A stretch of DNA of 64,000 nucleotides from Patiria pectinifera (Eukaryota; Echinodermata; Asteroidea; Valvatida; Asterinidae), in the NCBI GenBank assembly GCA_029964075.1, contig CM057149.1, forward strand, positions 13,154,465 through 13,218,464, written 5' to 3'. The notes beneath the pieces are model-generated. The model did not search any database. It was not told the origin of the DNA and worked only from the letters and a program-made list of their open reading frames with translations. Shown here piece after piece: positions 46,326-57,100 of the stretch. Both the position numbers and the translations under genes were made by a program. How positions within the stretch are numbered: position 1 is the stretch's first letter; each line of letters begins with the position of its first letter.

Positions 46326-46689
46326 CATTATTATATTTTATCACTACAAGATAAAATGCATCATGCGGCACAGACACACTGTTGATCAATCACGTAATTT
46401 TCTTCAATCAGCTGGTTGTTGCCATGGGGTACGTGTGCGCGGTAAACAGTAGGGGCGGCCAGAACACCTGGCCGCCCCACGGACGTGACATATTGAGGCG
46501 AGGGAAATTGTTCATATCGCTAAAATGATATGGATCGCGCGCCCAAAGGGGTAAAAGAAGCAATACCAATACAGTGTATTAAGTCAAGTTCATTAATTAG
46601 GTTAAGTTCGCGCCTCGTGAATTCTTAAATTACGAATCCACACTTGCGAGTGTATTCTTCGACTTAAACCATTGCGTCAACAGAAGTAT

Positions 46690-46886
46690 TGGAAAGAATG
46701 CTGCAACCTGACGCCACTCTTTGCTTCATATATCATCTCAATGAAGGTCATTCGTTGCAAAAATGATAATAATACATGAATCTGGGACTGAGAAATGTTT
46801 CAAATTTTGTTAGGAAATACTTGAAATGACTCTCCTTAGACTTCGTACACAAGCGCGGAAGTGGCGTCAGGTTGCAACATTTGTCC
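46690..46886. mobile_element. MITE with GTTGCAACCTGA ends, inside foldback 2
   Basis: The left end reads gaatgctgcaacctgacgcc and the right end, reversed, aatgttgcaacctgacgcc. It matches 24776-25000 internally. It occupies part of the unique spacer of the foldback element, either as a passenger or as a later insertion. Confidence 0.6.
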
Positions 46887-48141
46887 CTGGCATGTGTATC
46901 GCCACACCCGTACAACCAAGCCATTTTGTGTGTGTAGGCTCCTTACGACAAAATGGATAGTTCAGACGACGATTTCTTTCTGATTTAAAGTAGTTTTTGC
47001 AGTGACGGCGGCGAATGTGACAGTGAAGATGTGAAGATTCTTCGTTCCGAATCCACACTTTGTGACCAGTGTAAGAGATTCGTAGATCCGAATCCACAGT
47101 TTTAACAATAGTGTGACGTCATAGCAATGGTTTAAGCTCAAAGTTCACTTCGGCTTAGCTTCCCACCTCCCTTCGCCTCCAACATTAAGAAATTAATTGC
47201 AGTCCTCAATTCAAAAGAAATAAATAGTTCTTAAGTAAGATTTTGAATTTTGACCAAAAGTTCGTTTTAATCTTTAGAAACACTACCCTCTAGTACTGGT
47301 GGGGCTTATTCCAACCGTATTTTCCAACGGTGGGAAAAATCGGCGTGCCTTTTTCAAGTTTATTCTTAAGAAATTTTGGCATTTTTCAAGTTTATTCTAT
47401 AAATTCAACCGTAAATTAACGTGACAAATTCGACTGTGACTAACACCCATCTGTTCTGATGCTCGTTAGTATCCAACCGTACCCGGGGTTTGTAGCGGTG
47501 AATGTATTACCGGTGAATGATTGGCAAGCGTGCCAAGATTTGGGCCCACTGATGCCAAGCATGGCAAGGATTTGGAGAAACGTACACCCCCCCTTTTTTT
47601 TTTTTCGTGTGCCCAAACAGTTTGGATTAATAAAATCTGCATAAAACAAAATAGAATAGAGGCTCAAAATAACTATGGCAAAAAGTCAAAGTTTTATTTC
47701 GATGTGTTTTGTTGTGAGGTCTGAGAATAATTATTATATAATGCATTATATAATAAATAATGAAAGTGTGCAAAAAAAATATATATCAATAATAAGTTAC
47801 CAAATAAATTATATATAAATAAATAAAAAGCACAAACATTATATATCAATGAAAAAGGTTGCAAATAAATTATAAATAAATAAAAAAGTGTGCAAAAATT
47901 ATATATAAATAATAAGTTTGCAAATAAATTATATATGAATAATTCTAGTTTGCCCAAAATTATATGTAAATAATTAGGTTGCAAAAAAAATTATATCGTT
48001 AAATATTGCAGTGGCAAATACATTTATTTACATATAATGCAAACTGCCAAACAATTATTTACATATAATTGTCCGGAAAACTGAATTAGGCCTATATAAT
48101 AAATAATGAATTATATATAAATAATTTTGTTAAATAATTTA

Positions 48142-48690
48142 TACTCACACGCACGACGGTTTTACTCACAAACACGACGGTTTTACTCACAGGCACGACG
48201 GTTTTACTCACAAACACGACGGTTTTACTCACACGCACGACGGTTTTACTCACAAACACGACGGTTTTACTCACACGCACGACGGTTTTACTCACAAACA
48301 CGACAGTTTTACTCACACGCACGACGGTTTTACTCACAAACACGACAGTTTTACTCACACGCACGACGGTTTTACTCACAAACACGACGGACCTGCTCAC
48401 ACGCACGACGGACTTGCTCACAGGCACGACGGTTTTACTCACACGCACGACGCTCTGCTCACAAACACGACGGACCTGCTCGTACGACGCTCTGCTCACA
48501 AACACGACGGACCTGCTCACAGGCACGACGGTTTTACTCACACGTACGACGCTCTGCTCACACGACGGACCTGCTCACAAGCACGACGGAGCTCCCCACA
48601 CGCACGACGGTCTGCTCACAAACACGACGGACCTGCTCACAGGCACGACGGACCTGCTCACAGGCACGACGGAGCTCCCCACACGCACGA
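48142..48690. repeat. 21-bp minisatellite, right arm of foldback 2
   Basis: Inverted counterpart of the left-arm array, but about twice as long. Near 48150-48370 units strictly alternate acgcacgacgg and aaacacgacgg, a 42-bp higher-order repeat absent from the left arm. Confidence 0.85.
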
Positions 48691-48732
48691 CGATAACAGA
48701 TAGGTGTCCTTTATAGTACACCATATAACACT

Positions 48733-50424
48733 GCTCTGTGTATTTTACCTGGTTGAAAACCATGGTCGTTTGAGACTGGATCAAAAGACACAAAGGCACT
48801 CAGCAGGCCCATTATAATTGTTCAATGCGTGGTGCCCTGCCTCTTTCAATACTTTTGTCACAGCTGAAATAGCCTATTCTCTCTTCAAGGCTATATTTAT
48901 GAATATGAAACCTGGTAGCCTCGGCACTTCACCGGATTCGCTACACAGCGATTCCCACACTGCAAGGCAACCACACACACACACACACAATAATTGGCAT
49001 GTTGTATAAATCCCTCTTCCCTTTACCAGTTTGTTTGTACTAACTTTTTCGCAACATCTGTCATTGGTTTTGTACACGTTTTCTAATTGAGGTTGTCCCC
49101 GATTTGGTTCCTGTCCTCGATTCACTGATGATGTTTGAAAGTGCTAAAATCAAACACTTTCGATCTCAGGCATGTGCTCCGTGGTCATATATGGGTCGAT
49201 GGGCCGGCAGCCATAGGCGCTTTTACGTGCCAGCGGCCCGACCACGTTGTAGCCGCGTCCCAGCTGCGAGTAAGGATGATTAGCCTCCCAAATTATTATT
49301 ATTATTATTATTATGTTGCACGTGTGGCCTCGATTTACACCATAAACAAACTGAAGCACACACACGGTTCGTGTATAGAGGGAAAAGTATTCAATGTGTT
49401 TTTTTCTCTCTCTCTGTCTATTTTATTAATCATGTTGAAATTCTTCTCTTTTATTCTCTCAATCAGGTTTGATTTGTATGAAATCATTAATTAATTTGTT
49501 TATTCTGCAGACAACATTTGTGTATCAGTAATGTATTTTCATTCTGCTCCAACATTAATTTCTAGTACCTTGCTTTATTGACATTAAATCTGTTTATTCG
49601 TCTTTCTTGTTCATGACGTCCTAGGTTTCCTCCATGTCTTTTCTTTGCTGTACATGAGTGGTTGATTTATGCTTTATGAATCAAAGACATGAATTAAGTC
49701 CAGAGACGTGGTAGATTTAAGAACGCGGGTCATGATTATGCACAGCGGCGGCGGAACGGTTTTCAAACTGGGGAGGGGGGGGGGGCATCACCAAAAAGAG
49801 GCACTTGCTCAGTTAAAAGGCATCTTCCGTCGGTGCAGTAGCGTATCCAGCCTTGGGGGGGGGGGGGGGTGTGGGCACATCCGTGGTGAAATGTAGACGC
49901 CTCCGTAAACTCAGAGGGAGGAGGAAGGGGGTACCATCTTCCAAAAAAAGGGGTGTGCTCTTCAAAACCAGCCATTATGCGAACTACAAATTGGGTGCCC
50001 ATTTTCGGGGCCCAATGTGATTGTTTTGGGCCTTGCTTTAAATATTCATCGTTCATGTTACTGAAAAAAATTACAACAAAATTTAGGGCAAGTTTTACGG
50101 TGTTTATCTCGAGGGAGTACATGTATGATCGAGGAGCCACATTTATTTCAACAAGGGGGTACTTAGAAAAAAGGGGGGCAAGTGCCTCAAAACATAGGCA
50201 TATTCATATTGGGTTAACAGACACGTAAAGATCAATGAAAGCATTTTTAAATCTGTATGACGTCATCAAACTAGTGTTTTCCGATTGGCTATTATTGGGT
50301 ATATACAGTACCATGTATAGTTTATTAAAAACGACGAACACGGGGCACTTACACGCAGTATAGCAAGTTTTAGTAAATATAATTGGCATCATCAAAAAAC
50401 TTTCATAAACTACCTTTATTTGCT
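48733..50424. other. Intergenic with retroelement 3' end and microsatellites
   Basis: A CA microsatellite lies at about 48971-48988. At about 49130-49290 the sequence resembles the 3' end of a retroelement and runs into an ATT tail (49293-49312). Long G-runs occur at 49777-49785 and 49855-49869. A 5' untranslated exon of the transporter may lie here (possible donor CAACCAG|GTAAAAT near 48750), but this is unproven. Confidence 0.4.
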
Positions 50425-50735
50425 ACCTGTGCGTTCTTTCAGCACACCGAAAAATCACACACACATCCCTATGTGATTTGTTTTCGTTTTGCTGAAAGAA
50501 CACTTACCGTTTTGTGATCCGTGGACAGAACTTTAAAATGGTGGTTGTGTTTAAAAGCACGTAACTTGAAAAGTACATGAGTGATATGAATGATTCTTGT
50601 ACTAAAGGAAAGCTTATGGATTGAGCTATGAATCCTAGATTTTTGAAGTGCTATATTTAGAACTTCACTAAAAACAATGATCCCAACATTTGGGTTTCCA
50701 ACTTTCGATTTGTGTTTATCACCCTGTATTTGTAT
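50425..50735. mobile_element. Partial copy of the palindromic MITE at 56180
   Basis: Shares ttttgtgatccgtggaca and cacttgaaaagtaca with the right half of the 56180-56615 element. Left half incomplete. The right edge ends caccctgta, a mariner-like terminal signature. Confidence 0.55.
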
Positions 50736-51422
50736 ACTTGGATATCACCACAGTGTGTGGCATGCAGTTTCTTTCTCCAGACACGTGGCCGTCCTAGACC
50801 AATGAAGTTACAGTATCCAAGCGCACGATATAACAATAAACATTCTCCCATTTCCCATTATTCCACAAATCAAATGCATCAAATTACAAACGCATCAATC
50901 TTTTGTACTCGTAAAAATTCAGAATGATTATGAAGGAACATGAACAGACTAATTAAGAAATGCTTGCGATAAAGAACATTGTAAAGATAAACAACAATGT
51001 AAAGGGTTTTTACCATGTCATTTTCTTGTTAAATAATAAACACCTTCCCACTAATAATTGGGTCACCAATCAAAATGAAATAACAAACACACCAAGTTGT
51101 TTAATTAACATCTTAATCTCGGAAGACACGAGGAATATTTGTTTTTATAGTAGATCAAAGCTGTTAATCATCATGTAAAAGAAGTGAAATAAACGATATC
51201 GTGAAGCGTGGTATTTTCGGCCAAAAAATAATGATTCTGCTTCCAGTTACCCTACCTACCCTATTTTGACAGAGAGGGCAAAAAACGAAAACCATCAATT
51301 ACTACCTTTTACCCTTGACTACACGCAGACACATCAACATGATTGTACACAAACAAAATTGCCAACAACAAAAATTTCCCTCTTCGTATAGATTGGCTTC
51401 AATGTAATTATTTTTGTGCATA

Positions 51423-51902
51423 CAGGGCGAGTCAAAACATGGCTAGCCAACTCAATCATGTTATATCCTAAAAAAAAAAAAAGGATCAAAATATGAAACA
51501 ACAATGAAGTATAAAGAATAGAGAACATCTTCTTCTACTCATCTAAAAAAAAAAAAAAATTACTGAAATTGATCCACGCTATCTAGTTATGAACGTTTTA
51601 CTGAAAGAACCAATATTTATAGCAGTCCATGGAAAGGCATTGGAAGCTATTGAGCAGGGTGCACTACACAATTACACTTTCACGTTTCCTTGCATTCAAA
51701 TGACATTCATTGGTTCGTAGAATGGTACATGATCAATGGTGAGCAGCCGAGTTTTGTAATCTTTTTATTGATAACTTGGGAATAGAATTGGCACGTTACA
51801 TGAAATGTTCACAGTTTTATTAGGATTTACTTTATCCTGTGTGTTTTAATAAGAAATAGATCAAGCCAAATATTTTAAGAATATTTTTTTTGGCTCACCC
51901 TG
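51423..51902. mobile_element. Mariner-like MITE candidate
   Basis: The left end is CAGGGCGAGTCAAAA and the reversed right end is CAGGGTGAGCCAAAAAAAA. There is TA on the left, but the right-flank TA is not conserved. About 480 bp, non-coding, rich in A-runs. Confidence 0.5.
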
Positions 51903-52442
51903 TGCTTCTGCCATTTTCTAAGCCCAAACACCTATGTGCACCTATCTCCAAAGGAAGCCAAAATACTTTTAAAATCAAAAGAAGGAAAACTTCGAAATTG
52001 AATAACAATCCTTACACCATATGAACGGCTTACTTTGGCCATTAACTGGTAAAGATTCTGTGGTCAAAAACTGTATTACTGAGTCGGCCATATTAGATTG
52101 AAAGGAAGTTCAAAGTCAGTTTTGGACATTAAAGTAATAAAATATAGCTAATTACAAATTAATACCAGTCTACTCTAATGAAAAATTTGAAACTTGTGAT
52201 TTAACAAACCCTAATGTTTTAAGCCACATTTAATAAAAAATACGGCAGTGAGGCTTCGAAAGCATGCATATAGTCTGACACCAGCCAATTTAGCAGTTTA
52301 CAATGCATAGATTGCATTCAGGGAACACGATCAAAATTTGCTTCCCGTAGAATAATATATATTAAGAGCTAAGAAAATGTAGCAAGTTCTGAAGGGCATG
52401 CATACAGCCCTATCTAAAGCATGACCCATTCGCGAACGGTCT
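51903..52442. other. 3' flank of PEP-synthase-like gene
   Basis: AT-rich sequence downstream of the stop codon at 52443, likely including the 3' untranslated region. Nothing else was recognised. Confidence 0.4.
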
Positions 52443-54154
52443 CTACACTCCGTTGACCGAGGCTCCGTTTGCAGTGTGAGGGCGCTGTTTCTCTACCGTT
52501 CCACGCGAACCGTCGACAACAACAATCTCACCTAAAAGATAGACAAAGAATTGAACTTGAAATCGCTTTAAAAATTTAACTGTCTTTAAAAAAGACAGTT
52601 GGAGCATTTTAGGTTTGGAGTGCCGGGGGGGGGGGGCAAGGCGAATACAATTTGTTTACCTGATTTGATCAGAGATGTTGCTTTAGGAATGTTGACAACA
52701 CACGGAATACCGTACTCGCGCGCGACAATGGCACCTGAAAATTAAACAATGGCATCCGGAAATATTAACAGGCAGAAATTTAAGGGGTAAATAGGTACGG
52801 GTAATCAGCATTAAAAATTATATAAAAGTGTAAATTGTAATGCTTATATAGCGCTTTCTGTCGTATATTCAGGCCACGAGACCACGCTGCAGCCGGTATC
52901 AACCCACATTGCGTCTCTACCCTCACAGGTACCCATATACTCCTGGGGCCAATTTCATTTAGTTGCTTAAGCACAGAATTTGCTTAAGCACAAAAAACTT
53001 GCTTAATATTGTCAGGTTTACGGCTAAAACTCCATGCGATGACATTGCTTGTGACTGGTATTCAGATGTTGTTTACTTAGCATAACAATCGCATGGAGTT
53101 TTGGTGGGTAACCTGATTACATTAAGCTTGTTTCTTTTTTCTTTTTTTTTTGCTGAAGCAAATTTTGTGCTTAAGCAGCTCTATGAAATTGGCCCAGCTG
53201 GGTGGAGAGAGTCAATTGTAGTTAAGTGTCTAGCCTAAGGGCACAAACACAATGTTCCTGCTAGGATTCAAACCCACGCATACAAGTGTATATTTGCCTG
53301 CAATCGGGGACCCCTATTGTTCCTCATTTGTTTGTCCACCAACTTTTTAGGAAGACCTCCCATATGTTTTGTACACGAATCCAAATTGGGGACCTCTCGG
53401 GAATTGGGGACCCTATTGTCCTCTATTGTTCAACGTCCCATATTTGAATCAGAAACAAACTCATTATCGCACAAGAGTCAAACACCGCAAACACTGGACC
53501 AAAATCATTCAAAGCTAAAACTATTTGGAAAATGTCTCTCTAACCCGACAAGTGACGACGTCGCCTTAACGTTTAACTCACCGTGGGACACAACTCCGCC
53601 AATTTCTGTCACCAGTCCGCTGAGGATCGGGAAATATGGACTCCATCCAATATCTGTGGTTCTTGTGATCAAAATGTCACCCTTCTGGAAGAGACAATCA
53701 TAGAGAAAAACGACATTTATAAAACCCATATCAAACACAATTCGAAAAATTGCCAACCAGCCCGTTGCTAAAACTTTAAAATCATTATCGCTGTGCGTAC
53801 AGCACACAAATTTATTTATACAGCTTGGAACAGTAATATTTTGATAACCAATTCACCTTAATCTTGGTCGCATTCTTGAGATCGATGACGACAACAGCTT
53901 GACCTCTTATGACCCCTCGGCATATCGGTGTGCCTATAGGGAATAATACACATTATTAAAGGCTTCATCTCTTAATTACAGTCTCTGCAAATCACTTAGA
54001 ACCAGAGCTTACAATTCTTCAAGGAAAGCATGCCTATAAACGGTGATCGCGAGAGGGGGCTATTACAATAGTTTTAGGGGTCCTATCCCCAAAATAATGT
54101 ACCTTCCAAAGTCGTGACGTCACGTGAGTCGAAAGCGTCCTCTTCGTCGGCAAT
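52443..54154 (-). CDS. Exons encoding phosphohistidine swivel domain
   Basis: Exons 54103-54154, 53857-53933, 53582-53684, 52660-52734 and 52443-52531. The order is GTPICRGVIRGQAVV, KGDILITRTTDIGWSPYFP, LSGLVTEIGGVVSHG, AIVAREYGIPCVV and GEIVVVDGSRGTVEKQ, then a short tail and TAG. The histidine in SHGA is the residue phosphorylated in this family. The domain looks complete and intact. Confidence 0.9.
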
Positions 54155-57100
54155 CTTCAGAGCAAAACAAAAGTTACACAATGTTTGAAAGGGAATGTAA
54201 AACATTTGCTTTTGCTGCAATTTTCATAAATAAATGGATTTGGAGGATTAATATGTAATAGCAAATATTGTTAAACTGACTTTCACGTTTTAGGCTTGGA
54301 GATACTGGAAAATCAAAAAAAACAATCAACCATGTTCTTGTAGTCTGGATCCCTGACCCCACTTAAGATAAAATGGAGCAATTTATAGACTTTGGGAATT
54401 GCAAGGTTAGGGAATCCGTCTCGCAGGTTTTTACCTCTTCACAGAAATGTAATCAATAGCAAAGAAAGTGGGGATAACTAGATATGAAAAATAAGGAGCA
54501 GTTTTTGAAAAAAAAGCCAGTTTTCGCTAACGCTGGTCGGCCGACCAGCATTGGAAAAATACAAGATTTCTTGAAATGTCAGCACACCAGGAGCCACGAT
54601 TTTACAGAAGCCACGATTTTACAGAATGCTTTGAACTGTCATCATGCCTAACAATGCATTAAGATATTTGGTGATATTTGATCATTTAGTTTTTTTTATG
54701 TTTGCAAAATTTGTATCTTCCCTTTAACTGCCTATTGAATTAAGGTGTCACAAAATAAACGAAACCAAGAATGTATTGAACCGCATAGAAGAATGCACAT
54801 TCAGTAGGACATGAAAACTAAAAGGCGATTTACTGGTTCAGGTCGGCCATGCATCAACCGGGGAAACGTTTTGGCTTCTAACTCAGGCTCAATGCGGCGT
54901 CTTCGATGAGCTCTGTCAAAAAATATAAGGGAGTCAGTTAATTTGGAATAAATAATACAATTACACGGCTATTAGAAAACCTCAAATAGAGCAACCTCAT
55001 ATTTTGCTGACAATTTGAATTGCGTACCTGGCGACAAGAGAGGGCGCTCGTTCCTTCAGTAGTTGGCCGATCTCAGTCAGGGAGAAGTAGAACAGCAACT
55101 CCTCATCTGGGATAAGACCCTGCGGTAAAATAATTAGATTGGTGTCTATACGAGCAAGAACAGTTTGATGATGGAATGATCTTTTACCCACCACCTTTCC
55201 TTTGGTTTTACAGTTTGATTTTGGTTAAACCTGGTTCGATGGATTATGGATCTACAGTGATGTGTATAAAAAAAAAGGATACATTGGAAGATATTTTTAG
55301 TAAGTGAAAAAAATATTCGATGGGTTCAATTTGCTTCATAAATTTAGAAAACACGCTTTCTTCCCTATCCTTATTTTTGTTCTTTTATTTAAGTGTTCTG
55401 ATGAAAAGTTATGTCAAATTTACTGAAGCAGGCCAATTTCCGCTTGGTCCACTTGCTGCACCAGGAACTGATTCCATTCTCAGCCATGTAACTTATACCA
55501 TGTCAACATTACATGTATAACACTTGCAATTACATTTACCTGTTGTACTTTGCCAATCAATATTGAGTTGGAACAACTGAAACATTATGCTATACAATGA
55601 TTAAGTACACGAGTTACATAAAGATGAATCATAGGTTCCAACTAAACATTGATTGGCAAAGAACGAGAGGTAAGTTGGCCAACAGAGAGATTGCTGGCAT
55701 GGTAATCTCCTTCCATCCACTTTGCTGCAAATTAGACAACATTGAATATCATCCCTTTCAATTAACTGTCTATATCTCTCGATGTAAGTGTCCAAATGAG
55801 ATATAAAGCAGCATTGTGTTGAGAAATAACAATCTTTACTCGTATATAAGTTATTATTAAACTAAATAGCAGCTAGTATTTTCAATTTTGTTTTCTCTAA
55901 ATGTATCATTTTTGATACCTACTGTAGTGTTCATCTTCTAACAGGAAAACAGGGATAAACAATAACTTAAGCACTACCTTACCTCATTAACCATCAGTTT
56001 AGCGAGCCTCCAGTACGCTTGTTTGAAGTGATGAATGGATTTGATGTACATCGACTGCAGCAATATTGTACATTAGGTAAAAAATACATTCTCATTGTGT
56101 AATTAATTAATAATTGCAGCTGATCAAAACATTTATTTTTATAAAATATTTACAAGAAATACAGGAAGGGTAAAAAAAGGGCACCCAAATGTCAGGACCA
56201 ATTTTTAAATGAAGTTCTGCATGCAGCACTTTCAAAATCTAGGACATGAAAGCCTAATTAATAAGCTTTCTTTTAGTAGTAAAAGCATTAAATTCGCTCA
56301 TGTACTTTTTAAGTAAACACAACCCACTGTTTAAGAGTTGTCTCCACGGATCACAAAAAGGTAAGTGTTCTTTCAGTAAAACGAAAACAGTTGACATACA
56401 TCCCTACGTGAATGGTTTTATTTTGCTGAAGAGACTTACTCATTTTGTGATCCGTGGACATAACTTTTAAATGCGGTGCATGGTTGTGTTTAAAATTCCT
56501 TCACTTGAAAAGTACACGAGCAATTTGAATTGTTATTGTACTAACATTGGGCTTTCATATCCAAGATTTTGAAAGTGCTACATGCACAACTTCATTTAAA
56601 AATCGGTCCTGGCATTTGGGTTTCGTTTTTTTTTTTTGTATTTGATGAAAACGGAAGAGAGCCGGTACGGTGACTGCATGCACGTCCAAGCTTAAAAAAC
56701 AATACCCGCTCCTGGAGTCCATTAATTCCATCATTCAGCCAAAAAATACTGACTGATGTTCTTGTTGGTCAACCCACCTTGCAAATTTCTCTTTCGGCAA
56801 CGACAGATCTCGTCATGGGAACCAACCACTTCACTAGCATCCACCTACAGGAATCAAACAAAATCTCGCTTGAAATGGTATCCTTCCTTAATGTTGTAGT
56901 ACTCGTACTCGGTACTCGAACTCAAGTACTACTCCAGTACTTTTTTAGAGTACTCGTACTCGATTGTAAAAGTACTCGTACTCGAAAATGACGGTACTCG
57001 TACTCGACATGTCGAAATTGTACTCGATCATTTTAGTACTCGCACTCGAATAGCAGTACTCGGGAAAAAATGGTATAGCTTGACTTACCACGGCCTTATT

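Larger units (their letters stand above)
45591..48724. mobile_element. Foldback transposon 2 (3.1 kb)
   Basis: The ends read ATGGTGTACTATAAAAGG and the reverse complement with one A fewer. An exact 8-bp duplication, ATAACACT, flanks it (45583-45590 and 48725-48732). Each arm has a short unique tip, then a 21-bp tandem repeat with a CGTCGTG core, then an AT-rich tandem repeat of about 27 bp. Left arm 45591 to about 46330; right arm about 47725-48724. The middle (46331-47724) is unique, with a nested MITE. The architecture is that of foldback transposons, and the ATGGYGT start is shared with the 11.9-kb element. No intact transposase is present. Confidence 0.85.
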
